A program made the translations under genes and the position numbers. This document shows positions 8,580 to 16,289 of a stretch of 64,000 nucleotides of DNA, one piece after another. The notes beneath the pieces were generated by a model, which did not search any database, was not told the origin of the DNA, and worked only from the letters and a program-made list of their open reading frames with translations. Location of the stretch: NCBI GenBank assembly GCA_030263615.1, contig SZPH01000003.1:5155-69154 (forward strand). The letters run 5' to 3'. How positions within the stretch are numbered: position 1 is the first letter of the stretch; every line of letters starts with the position of its first letter. The DNA is from Villigracilis sp900696595 (GTDB lineage Bacteria > Chloroflexota > Anaerolineae > Anaerolineales > Villigracilaceae).

Positions 8580-8581
8580 TC

Positions 8582-9286
8582 TTGCGGCTTCCCGCTGTTT
8601 ATCTTCTATTTGTTGGAATAGCCCTGCTTCTGGCGGGGCTGTTCTTTGATTCCGGCGCGGCGCGCGCGCGTTTGCAAACCGCCACCCCCGCTCCCACATC
8701 TTTACCTGTGGGGACGCCCGACCGCCTGGCGCAACCCACCCTGCCCGCCTCTCCCTCGCAGGCAGACCTCGGATCGCAGGCGTACTGGCTTTCCTGCCTG
8801 CCCTGTCACGGCGATGTGGGGCAGGGGCTGACCGACGAATTCCGCGAGACATACCCGGCTGAAGATCAATACTGTTGGGAAAGCGGCTGTCATGGCAAGA
8901 ACCCCTACGAGAGCGGTTTCACGCTTCCGAAGACAATCCCCGCCGTTGTGGGACCCGGAACATTGCAAAAGTATGCGAACGCCGCCCAACTTAACGCTTA
9001 CATCCGCGCCGCCATGCCATACTGGGACCCCGGCAGTTTGACCGAAGACGAAGCCTGGAAGATCACCGCCTTCCTCCTGCGCGAAAATGGGTTGTGGGAC
9101 GCCCGGGAGGAGATCAACGCCTCCAACGCCGACCGGATTCCGGTCCACGAACCCGAGCCGGAATCCACTCTCGAAGCGGATTCGCCCCCAGCGGGCATCC
9201 CGCCCTATGGCGCCGCCATCCTTGTATTTGTTTTGCTTGTTTCAGGAATCCTCCTGAGCCGTTTGAGAAGGAACCCGCAGATATGA
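8582..9286 (+). CDS. Membrane-anchored cytochrome c-like protein inside the peptide operon
   Basis: The frame opens 2 bp after dppC with a probable TTG start (no ATG available) and gives about 234 residues. An N-terminal hydrophobic segment (residues 4-22) is followed by a Pro/Thr linker. The haem-binding motif CLPCH is at 72-76, and an unusual C-x4-C-H (CWESGCH, 98-104) follows. AAMPYWDP could supply a Met ligand. A second hydrophobic segment near the C-terminus (about 213-230) precedes a basic tail. Its stop overlaps the next start (ATGA). A redox protein in a peptide-catabolism operon is unexpected, and its electron partner is unknown. The cytochrome c assignment rests on the CxxCH and fold-like layout. 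Confidence 0.75.
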   Translation: MRLPAVYLLFVGIALLLAGLFFDSGAARARLQTATPAPTSLPVGTPDRLAQPTLPASPSQADLGSQAYWLSCLPCHGDVGQGLTDEFRETYPAEDQYCWESGCHGKNPYESGFTLPKTIPAVVGPGTLQKYANAAQLNAYIRAAMPYWDPGSLTEDEAWKITAFLLRENGLWDAREEINASNADRIPVHEPEPESTLEADSPPAGIPPYGAAILVFVLLVSGILLSRLRRNPQI

Positions 9287-10107
9287 ACATCCTGATCGCC
9301 TCCGACATGGAAGGCGCGACTGGCGTGGTGGATTGGGACCACGTCATGCCCGAGCGCCCGGACTACCCCCGCTTTTGCCGCCTGCTGACCGGCGACATCA
9401 ACGCCGCCGCACGCGGAGCGTTTGCGGGCGGGGCAAAGCGAGTCTCCGTCACCGACGGGCATAACACCAGCCGCAATATTTTGATCGAAGAACTGGACGG
9501 GCGCGTCACCCTGAATTGCGGAAGCCCCATGCCCGCGCTCTCGATGGTGCATGGCGTGGACCGCGGCGTGGACGGGGTTTTATTCATCGGCTATCACGCG
9601 CGCGCCGGGGCGCAAAACGCAATTTTGGATCACACCTGGTCGGACGCGAGAGTCGCCAACCTGTGGATCAACGACCGGCTGTTCGGCGAGGCGGCATTGA
9701 ACGCGGCGGTCTGCGGACAGTTCAACGCGCCGGTGGTCATGATCTCCGGCGACCAGACCGCCTGCGCCGAAGCCCGCGACATGCTCGGCGACCTGGAAAC
9801 GGCCGTCGTCAAAACCGCTGTCGGGCGCATGGCCGCGGAATGTCTGCCGCCTTCCGTCACTGCCGGGTTGATCGAGCAAGCCGCAAAACGCGCCGTGGAG
9901 CGACTCCAGTCCGGGACTGCGCCCGCGCCGTTTATCGTCCCCGCGCCCATCGTCATGACGCTCGAATTCTATAAATCCGAAATGGCGGATAAAGCCATGA
10001 CCCTGCCCGGCGCGCGCCGCGCACAGGATCGCAAAGTTCAATATAATGCCGACGATATGCTGACCATCTACCACGCCTTCCGCGCAATGGTCGGCATGGC
10101 GCGATAA
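9283..10107 (+). CDS. dppA: D-aminopeptidase, M55 family (DppA)
   Basis: The 274-residue product matches DppA of family M55, a zinc-dependent D-aminopeptidase that removes D-Ala-type residues from short peptides such as murein fragments. Candidate metal and catalytic residues are at the expected spacing: D8 and E10 in SDMEGATGV, H60 in TDGHN, H105 in IGYHARAG and E136 in FGEAALN. ATG 9283 overlaps the upstream TGA, so it is translationally coupled. In Bacillus subtilis dppA is also encoded with a dipeptide transporter. Here the placement after the permeases supports import of D-amino-acid-containing peptides. Confidence 0.93.
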   Translation: MNILIASDMEGATGVVDWDHVMPERPDYPRFCRLLTGDINAAARGAFAGGAKRVSVTDGHNTSRNILIEELDGRVTLNCGSPMPALSMVHGVDRGVDGVLFIGYHARAGAQNAILDHTWSDARVANLWINDRLFGEAALNAAVCGQFNAPVVMISGDQTACAEARDMLGDLETAVVKTAVGRMAAECLPPSVTAGLIEQAAKRAVERLQSGTAPAPFIVPAPIVMTLEFYKSEMADKAMTLPGARRAQDRKVQYNADDMLTIYHAFRAMVGMAR

Positions 10108-10117
10108 GAATTGCCCC

Positions 10118-11887
10118 ATGCCATACGAAACCGTCTGCGGCGCAAAACTGTATTACGAAACCTTCGGCGTTAAGCGCGAAGGACAAACGCCCGTCCTGCT
10201 GATTCACGGCTCCACCCAGACGGGATACTCCTGCTGGAACAAGATCGCGCCCGAACTGGCGCGAGACTACTTCGTCATTGTGCCGGATTGCCGCGGGCAT
10301 GGGCGCTCGGAAAACCCAACGCGCTCCTACTCCTTCCGCGAACTCGCCGCCGACATGGCTGCGCTGATCCGCGCCCTCGGATTCGAGAAGGCGCATGTCG
10401 TCGGACACAGCAACGGCGGAAACGTCGCCATCGTCATGATGATGGAACACCCCGACGCGACTCAAACCTGCGTCGCGCAGGCGGGCAACGCCTGGTTGAG
10501 CGACGCGCTGATCGAACGCGAGCGGCTCATCTTCCGCCCGGAATACATCGCCGCGCATTACCCCGAATGGATGAAGGAAGCCGTCGCCCTGCACGAACCT
10601 TTTCACGGCGAGGGATACGCCAGCCTGCTGATGGACCTGACGCGCGAAGAACTTTTGCGCGAACCCAACTACACGCCGCAACAACTTGCCCGCGTAAACC
10701 TGCCCGCGCTTTTTATTCAGGGCGAAAAGGACGAAGTGAACGCGCCCAGCCGCTTCGCGCAACTCATGGCGCGCGCCGCGCCGCTCTCCGAACTTTGGAT
10801 TCCGAAAAATGTCGCCCACAACGTTCACGACGAGACGATGAACGACTGGCTGGAGACCGCGCGCGATTTCTTCTCGCGGCGCGGAAACGCCGAAAGCGAA
10901 GCGCTGTACCGCTTTCGCATGGCGCATTATCCCGACAAACGCGACGGGGAATTCAACGTCCGCGTGGACGCGCGGGGAAAAATCGTCGGCGCAGTATTAA
11001 CCCCGCAGCGCAGGCAGGAAGCCCTGTCCGTATTGAATCGAGCCGCGCCCGAAGATGAGATTCAAGTCCGGATCGCAGAATCAACCCCCTGGGCGATCCT
11101 CAATCGCCCCATCGAAGACCTGCGAAGCAAGCCCACGATCCACAGCGAACGGATCAGCCAGGCGCGTTTGAGCGAGACCGCGCGCGTGATCGAGCGCGTC
11201 CCCGGCTGGGCGAAGATTCGCCTTGAACACGACGGCTACATCGGCTGGGTTCACGACAATTCGCTTTTTATCTGCGACGCAAGCGCCGCCGCGCAGTATC
11301 TTTCCACATGCAACGCCGTCGCATCCGCTTCGCTGGCGGAGGCGAAAAACGAACGCGGCGCGTTGACTCAAAAAATTCCCTTCGGCGTTCGCGCGCGGCT
11401 TGAAGGCGATCAATTGATTCTGCCCGACGGGCGGCGCTGGATTGTCACCCCGTCCGACTTTCTTGCTTTGGATAAAACCCCGCCTCCGACTCCCGAAGGC
11501 ATTGCCCAGACCCTCGACCTGATTCGCCGTTTTGCCGGAGTCCCCTACCTGTGGGGCGGACGTTCCCCCTACGGCTTCGACTGCTCCGGGCTGGCGGGCG
11601 TTTTCCACGCTTTCATGGGCGTGAACATCCCGCGCGACGCCGACCAGCAATTTACATCCGGCAGGGAAGTGGATACCCCTGAACCCGGCGACCTGCTCTT
11701 CTTCGGCGAACCCGACGAAGACGGCGACGCGCACATCAGCCACGTCGCCATTTCATTGGGAGGCGACGACTTCATCCACGCCAACGGCAGCGATTGGGGC
11801 GTTTCCTATAACAGCCTCGACCCGCAAAGCCCCATCTACCGCGCCTGGCTGGGAGAAAACTATCGCGGCGCGCGCAGGTTCGTATGA
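10118..11887 (+). CDS. Alpha/beta hydrolase fused to SH3-like and NlpC/P60 endopeptidase domains
   Basis: This 589-residue protein joins two enzymes. Residues 1-265 are an alpha/beta hydrolase: oxyanion region LLIHGST, nucleophile Ser98 in GHSNGG, and a late DEVNAPSRF/VAHNVHDE acid-His region. Residues about 290-460 resemble the SH3-like domains of YkfC-type enzymes. The C-terminal NlpC/P60 domain has Cys489 in FDCSGLAG, His542 in HISHVA and a downstream HANG. NlpC/P60 YkfC cleaves gamma-D-Glu-diamino acid bonds in murein peptides. No signal peptide is seen, so it should act in the cytoplasm on imported peptides. The hydrolase part has no assigned substrate. It overlaps the next gene by 4 bp. 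Confidence 0.9.
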   Translation: MPYETVCGAKLYYETFGVKREGQTPVLLIHGSTQTGYSCWNKIAPELARDYFVIVPDCRGHGRSENPTRSYSFRELAADMAALIRALGFEKAHVVGHSNGGNVAIVMMMEHPDATQTCVAQAGNAWLSDALIERERLIFRPEYIAAHYPEWMKEAVALHEPFHGEGYASLLMDLTREELLREPNYTPQQLARVNLPALFIQGEKDEVNAPSRFAQLMARAAPLSELWIPKNVAHNVHDETMNDWLETARDFFSRRGNAESEALYRFRMAHYPDKRDGEFNVRVDARGKIVGAVLTPQRRQEALSVLNRAAPEDEIQVRIAESTPWAILNRPIEDLRSKPTIHSERISQARLSETARVIERVPGWAKIRLEHDGYIGWVHDNSLFICDASAAAQYLSTCNAVASASLAEAKNERGALTQKIPFGVRARLEGDQLILPDGRRWIVTPSDFLALDKTPPPTPEGIAQTLDLIRRFAGVPYLWGGRSPYGFDCSGLAGVFHAFMGVNIPRDADQQFTSGREVDTPEPGDLLFFGEPDEDGDAHISHVAISLGGDDFIHANGSDWGVSYNSLDPQSPIYRAWLGENYRGARRFV

Positions 11888-12897
11888 ATCTGAACGTCTC
11901 GCCGCTCACGCTCAATCTGCGCACAACCTTCCGCGTCTCTCACGGCGCAAGCGACCGGAGGGAAAACGCGCTGGTCACACTGCAACACGAAGGCTTGACC
12001 GGCTATGGCGAAGCCGCCGCCGTGTTCTACTACGGCGACACCTACGAAAGCCTGAGCGCCGCGCTGCAATCCCTGCCGCCGTTGGGCGACGACCCCTTCG
12101 CGCTCGAAGAGATTCTCAACCGCCTGCCGCCCATGTCTCACGCCGCGCAAGCCGCCGTGGATATGGCGCTGCACGACCTGTGGGGCAAACGGCTGGGGCA
12201 ACCGCTTTACCGCCTGCTTGGGTTAACGCCCGCGCCGCTCCCGCAAACCTCCTTCACCATCGGCATTGATACGCCCGAAGCCATGTCCGCCCGCGCGCGC
12301 GAGACGCAATATCCCATCATCAAAACAAAATTGGATTCCCAAAATCCCGAAGCCCAGGTCGCCGCCATCCGCGCCGCCTCCTCCGCCGTTTTGCGGGTGG
12401 ATGCGAACGCCGCCTGGACGCCCGCCCAGGCATTGGATTTAATTCCGCGCCTCGCCCCCTACGACCTGGAACTGATCGAACAACCCCTGCCTGCGGGCGA
12501 CCCCGAAGCCTATCGCTGGCTCAAACATGAACTTGCCCGGCGCGATGTCCGCGTTCCAATTTACATAGACGAAAGCCTGCAAACTTCCCGCGACGTTGCG
12601 CGTCATGCCGGGGCGGTGGACGGCGTTGTAGTCAAACTGATGAAGACCGGCGGCTTGCGCGAAGCCCTGCGCGCCATCCACACCGCCCGCGCCCACGAGA
12701 TGCAAGTCATGCTCTCCTGCATGATCGAAAGTTCGCTGGGCGTGACCGCCGCCGCCCACCTCGCCCCGCTCTGCGACCAACTCGATTTGGACGGACCCCT
12801 GCTCATCGCCAACGATCCCTTCGACGGACTGCGCTACGACGGCGCGAACCTCTCCCTGCCCGACCGCCCCGGCATCGGCGCCGCGCTTCGTTTGTAA
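11884..12897 (+). CDS. ykfB: L-Ala-D/L-Glu (dipeptide) epimerase, enolase superfamily
   Basis: The 337-residue protein has the muconate-lactonizing-enzyme fold signature: the first catalytic base in KTK (147-149), metal ligands in RVDANAAW, LIEQPLP and YIDES, and the second catalytic Lys251 in VVKLMKTGG. Family knowledge: YkfB/YcjG epimerise L-Ala-D-Glu to L-Ala-L-Glu so that ordinary peptidases can finish degradation. It is coupled to the preceding NlpC/P60 fusion by ATGA, completing a D-aminopeptidase, endopeptidase and epimerase series. Exact dipeptide specificity cannot be read from sequence. Confidence 0.92.
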   Translation: MNLNVSPLTLNLRTTFRVSHGASDRRENALVTLQHEGLTGYGEAAAVFYYGDTYESLSAALQSLPPLGDDPFALEEILNRLPPMSHAAQAAVDMALHDLWGKRLGQPLYRLLGLTPAPLPQTSFTIGIDTPEAMSARARETQYPIIKTKLDSQNPEAQVAAIRAASSAVLRVDANAAWTPAQALDLIPRLAPYDLELIEQPLPAGDPEAYRWLKHELARRDVRVPIYIDESLQTSRDVARHAGAVDGVVVKLMKTGGLREALRAIHTARAHEMQVMLSCMIESSLGVTAAAHLAPLCDQLDLDGPLLIANDPFDGLRYDGANLSLPDRPGIGAALRL

Positions 12898-12935
12898 AAG
12901 AAAGACTATACAAATCTGCGGGCAACGCCTCTCCG

Positions 12936-12963
12936 TTGACGCAATTAGATAATTAGGTATAAT
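12936..12963 (+). promoter_or_regulatory. Promoter of the second peptide-transport operon
   Basis: TTGACG at 12936-12941 and TATAAT at 12958-12963 are 16 bp apart, identical in sequence and spacing to the promoter at 2003. The start of transcription near 12970 would leave a leader of about 145 nt before the SBP start, containing the extended Shine-Dalgarno element at 13020. Confidence 0.8.
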
Positions 12964-13019
12964 TCAAATTGCTTCAACTGTTTTTTAATGAGACGCGCCT
13001 TTGATTTCTCTTGTACAAA

Positions 13020-13032
13020 AAAGGAGGTGATC
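13020..13032 (+). promoter_or_regulatory. Second orphan extended Shine-Dalgarno element
   Basis: AAAGGAGGTGATC is a 13-nt match to the complement of the canonical 16S rRNA 3' end, 84 nt upstream of the SBP start at 13116, which has its own GGAGGAGAA site. No convincing short open frame follows it, so a leader peptide is less likely here than a structural or standby role. It parallels the element at 4078. Confidence 0.5.
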
Positions 13033-13115
13033 GGTAGGGGAATAAGTTTTGACGCGCGCATTTCCAACTGTCTGTAAGTCAACCCCCTAATTTTTCTTCT
13101 TGGAGGAGAAAACCA

Positions 13116-14996
13116 ATGTTACGAAAACGATTGTTAGCATTGCTCGGCTTGCTCGTGATCGCCAGCATGACCCTCGTAGCCTGCGGCGGAACGGACGTGC
13201 CTGCCGCGCCGTCGGTCGAGACCGTCGAAGTCATCGTGACCGAGGTGGTGGAAGTCGAACGCGAGGCGTTCACAACACCGCACCCGATCCTGAGCGACCT
13301 CAAGGTTCGCCAGGCGCTTGCCTACTGCACCAACAAATCGGATCTGCTCAAGTCAGTGTACCCGTTGATCAGCGATGAAGCTCGCGCGGGACTGGTGATG
13401 GACACATTCATTCCCAAGAGTCACTGGGCTTACGCTGGCGACGAAAATGTCACCATTTATTCGTACGATCCCGATAAGGGACGGGCGCTTCTCGATGAAG
13501 CCGGCTGGACCCTCGCTGAAGGCGCGGATTTCCGCACGAACGCCGATGGCGATGAACTTTCCCTGAAATTCACCACCACGAGCGCCACCTTCCGCCAGAC
13601 CTGGGCGGCAATCTGGGAACAGCAGATGGCGGAGTGCGGCATTCGCATCGTTCGTTTGCATGCCCCTGCCTCCTGGTGGTTTGGCGATACCACAGGCATT
13701 GCCCGCCGCGATTATGAACTCGGCGCGTTCGCCTGGGTGGGCCAAGCCGACCCCGGTGGTCAGACCCTGTATGCTTGTGATCAGATCCCCTTCCCGACCA
13801 ACGGCTGGGAAGGTCAGAATGCCATGGGTTGGTGTAATGAAGCCGCCAGCACGAACATCAAACTGGCGAACAACACGCTCGTGCAAGATGAGCGCATTGC
13901 GGCGTATACCGTTGTCCAGCAGGAATTCACCAAGGACGTCCCGAGCATCCCGCTCTTCAACCGCACCGAAACCTTCGCGACCGCGGCTGACCTCACCGGC
14001 TTTGCTCCCACTCCGGGACAGGAATACTACAACTACAACGTTCAGGAATGGGCCCGCCCCGGACAGGATACCATCATCCTCGGCTTTACGCAGGAACCGG
14101 CCTCCCTCTTCACGCTCGTGGAAGACGCCTTTGTGGCAAACATCGCCTACCAGATCGTTCGCCCCGCGCAGGAATGGCATCTGAACTACGAATTCACGAA
14201 TTCGCCGATCACCAAGGAACTGCCCACGCTTGAAAACGGCGGGACGACCAACAACGATGTCGAAGTGTCTGAAGGCACAAAGGTTGTGGACGTCAATGGC
14301 GATGTCGTCGAACTCGCCCCTGGCGTGACAGTCAAGAATGCGGCTGGCGAAGAAGTGGAATTCACCGGCGGCACCGTCACCATGAAGCAGTTGGTCTCCA
14401 GGTTCGAGATTGCCGACGGCGTTACCTGGGAAGACGGCACGCCGGTCTCCAGCGCCGACCTTGAATTGGGTTATAAGATCGCCTGCGATCCCGAATCCGG
14501 CGCGACCTCCTTCATCACCTGCGATAAGACCGCCAATGTCGAATTCCTCACCGATGCGGTTGGTTACATCCAGACCTGGGTCCCCGGCGTTCAAGACCCG
14601 CTATACTTCGTCCCTGTTTGGCCGATCTACCCCAATCATCAGTTGGGCGATGTCCCCGCGGCTGAATGGGCGACCAACCCGTTGGTGGCTGAGACGCCTC
14701 TCTCCTATGGTCCTTACAAGCTCGTGGAATGGGTCAAGGGCGAAAAGATGGTCTTTGCTGCGAATGAGCACTGGGTCGGCGGCGCTCCTGCCACCCCGAA
14801 CTTTGTAATTCAGTTCGTCACCCCCGAGAGCGCTGAAAGCTTGTTGCTCGGCGGCGAGGTGGACATCCTGGCTTCCGAGTCGTTGGCTGGCCTCACCCAA
14901 GCGTTGGTGGATGCCGAAGCGGCCGGCGCGATCAAGACCTACACCGAAGCAGGCGGCACCTGGGAACACATCGATATCCAGCTGTTTATTCGATAG
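13116..14996 (+). CDS. Circularly permuted peptide-binding lipoprotein (SBP_bac_5)
   Basis: The 626-residue protein has a lipoprotein signal ending LVAC (Cys23) and a Val/Glu-rich linker. Residues about 55-318 then correspond to the C-terminal half of an SBP_bac_5 protein (SDLKVRQALAYC, YDPDKGRALLDEAGW, AECGIRI, a VPSIPLF-like end). Residues 319-626 correspond to its N-terminal half (TIILGFTQEPASLF, GVTWEDGTPVSSADLELGY, YGPYKLVEWVKGEKMVF, ending GGTWEHIDIQLFIR). The order of the two halves is therefore swapped relative to OppA/DppA and to the gene at 19718. Both lobes look complete. It probably delivers peptides to the following permeases. Start: ATG after GGAGGAGAA. Confidence 0.9.
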   Translation: MLRKRLLALLGLLVIASMTLVACGGTDVPAAPSVETVEVIVTEVVEVEREAFTTPHPILSDLKVRQALAYCTNKSDLLKSVYPLISDEARAGLVMDTFIPKSHWAYAGDENVTIYSYDPDKGRALLDEAGWTLAEGADFRTNADGDELSLKFTTTSATFRQTWAAIWEQQMAECGIRIVRLHAPASWWFGDTTGIARRDYELGAFAWVGQADPGGQTLYACDQIPFPTNGWEGQNAMGWCNEAASTNIKLANNTLVQDERIAAYTVVQQEFTKDVPSIPLFNRTETFATAADLTGFAPTPGQEYYNYNVQEWARPGQDTIILGFTQEPASLFTLVEDAFVANIAYQIVRPAQEWHLNYEFTNSPITKELPTLENGGTTNNDVEVSEGTKVVDVNGDVVELAPGVTVKNAAGEEVEFTGGTVTMKQLVSRFEIADGVTWEDGTPVSSADLELGYKIACDPESGATSFITCDKTANVEFLTDAVGYIQTWVPGVQDPLYFVPVWPIYPNHQLGDVPAAEWATNPLVAETPLSYGPYKLVEWVKGEKMVFAANEHWVGGAPATPNFVIQFVTPESAESLLLGGEVDILASESLAGLTQALVDAEAAGAIKTYTEAGGTWEHIDIQLFIR

Positions 14997-15026
14997 ACTC
15001 ACAGCGCGCGTCTGCCAGTAGTATAG

Positions 15027-15056
15027 ATAGGTGTGCCTCGAAAGAGGCGCACCTAT
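15027..15056 (+). terminator. Intra-operon hairpin after the permuted SBP gene
   Basis: A 13-bp stem (15027-15039 with 15044-15056, one G-U pair) is capped by a GAAA tetraloop and has no T-run. It sits between the SBP and permease genes, matching the position of the hairpin at 6239. This suggests differential expression of binding protein versus membrane components. Confidence 0.65.
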
Positions 15057-15074
15057 CCTGCTTGCGAGGGATCA

Positions 15075-16274
15075 ATGACCGTATTTTATATCAGGCGTCT
15101 TTTTCAAATGGCTTTGGTATTGCTGATTTCAGCAATTGCCACTTACACGCTTCTCAACTTTGCGCCGGGGGGACCGCTCGCGGGATTAAGGCAGATACAG
15201 CAAACTGGCCGCTTCCAAATCACAGAAGACGATATTGCCCGCATCCGGGCATATTTTGAGTTGGACTTATACCTCCCTTATCGTTTTATGCGCTGGTTCG
15301 TCGGCTGGCCCACGGGCCCGGTTGAGATCGGCGGCAGAGAATATTTTTCGGATGTGGTGGTGGGGTGCCGCAAGCCGGTTGAAACTGAAGTTCTTAACGA
15401 CGACGGCGAGTATGAAATTCAAGTCACCGGCTGCAATGAACTGGTCTACATGAAAGACCTGACAGGGCGGCGCGTGAGCCGCGGCATCATCCGGGGCGAT
15501 TTTGGCTTGTCGTGGCGTTTATTGCGCGATCGCCCGGTCTCGGAATTGATCATCAGCCGCCTGCCCAAGACCATTCAATTGATCGGCTTGTCAACCCTGT
15601 TGTCCCTGTTCATTGGGATCCCGCTTGGCATCTATTCCGCAGTCAAACAATATTCGCGATTTGATTATATATTTACATCGCTTGCATTCATGGGATCAGC
15701 CATGCCGACCTTTTTCTTTGGCATTGTGATGATCCTGTTGTTCTCCCTCATCCCCAAGGAAGCCGGCTGGCTTTATGTGCCTGCCGGGTTGTCGGAGTCA
15801 GTGCGCGGTTACACCATTCCTTTGCTTGGAGAGGTGGCTGCGGGATCCGTCAAGGACAGGATCCTGCATCTCATCCTGCCTGTGGCGGTGCTTACGATTG
15901 TCAACATTTCGTATTACAGCCGTTTTGTGCGCGGCAGCATGTTGGAAGTGATGCGGCAGGATTATATCCGGACTGCGCGCGCCAAAGGACTTTTGGAAAG
16001 GGTGGTGATCATGAAACATGCTCTGCGAAACGCCCTTATACCGTTCATCACCATCGTGGTCTTCACCCTGCCCGGCCTGTTTAGCGGCGCGATCATTACC
16101 GAGAGCATCTTCGCATGGCCCGGCATGGGGCGGCTCTACCTTCTGGCGCTTGGCGATTACGACTACCCTGTAGCCATGGCGATCTTCTTTATCATTGCCG
16201 TGCTGACGGTCATAGCCACACTATTGCGGGATGTTCTATACACGATTGTAGATCCGCGCATTCGTTTATCCTGA
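15075..16274 (+). CDS. Peptide ABC transporter permease, DppB type (second operon)
   Basis: This 399-residue membrane protein begins MTVFYIRRLFQMALVLLISAIATYTLL and has a long extracytoplasmic insert (about residues 35-140, including GCRKPVETEV). Later helices and the EAA-type loop TARAKGLLERVVIMKHALRNA follow, and it ends RDVLYTIVDPRIRLS, typical of OppB/DppB. ATG 15075 follows GAGGG at a good distance. An upstream in-frame start would extend into the hairpin at 15027. It pairs with the permease at 16290, and the insert is longer than in the first operon's DppB. Confidence 0.93.
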   Translation: MTVFYIRRLFQMALVLLISAIATYTLLNFAPGGPLAGLRQIQQTGRFQITEDDIARIRAYFELDLYLPYRFMRWFVGWPTGPVEIGGREYFSDVVVGCRKPVETEVLNDDGEYEIQVTGCNELVYMKDLTGRRVSRGIIRGDFGLSWRLLRDRPVSELIISRLPKTIQLIGLSTLLSLFIGIPLGIYSAVKQYSRFDYIFTSLAFMGSAMPTFFFGIVMILLFSLIPKEAGWLYVPAGLSESVRGYTIPLLGEVAAGSVKDRILHLILPVAVLTIVNISYYSRFVRGSMLEVMRQDYIRTARAKGLLERVVIMKHALRNALIPFITIVVFTLPGLFSGAIITESIFAWPGMGRLYLLALGDYDYPVAMAIFFIIAVLTVIATLLRDVLYTIVDPRIRLS

Positions 16275-16289
16275 TGAGATTGGAGCCCC

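Noticed and set aside
7877..8581. Upstream part of a long frame leading into the cytochrome c gene
   Set aside because: It is the out-of-frame shadow of dppC. The cytochrome-like sequence starts only after the dppC stop.
13353..14594. 413-codon minus-strand open frame
   Set aside because: Antisense to the permuted SBP. It has no recognisable motifs, and the plus-strand frame has clear SBP motifs.
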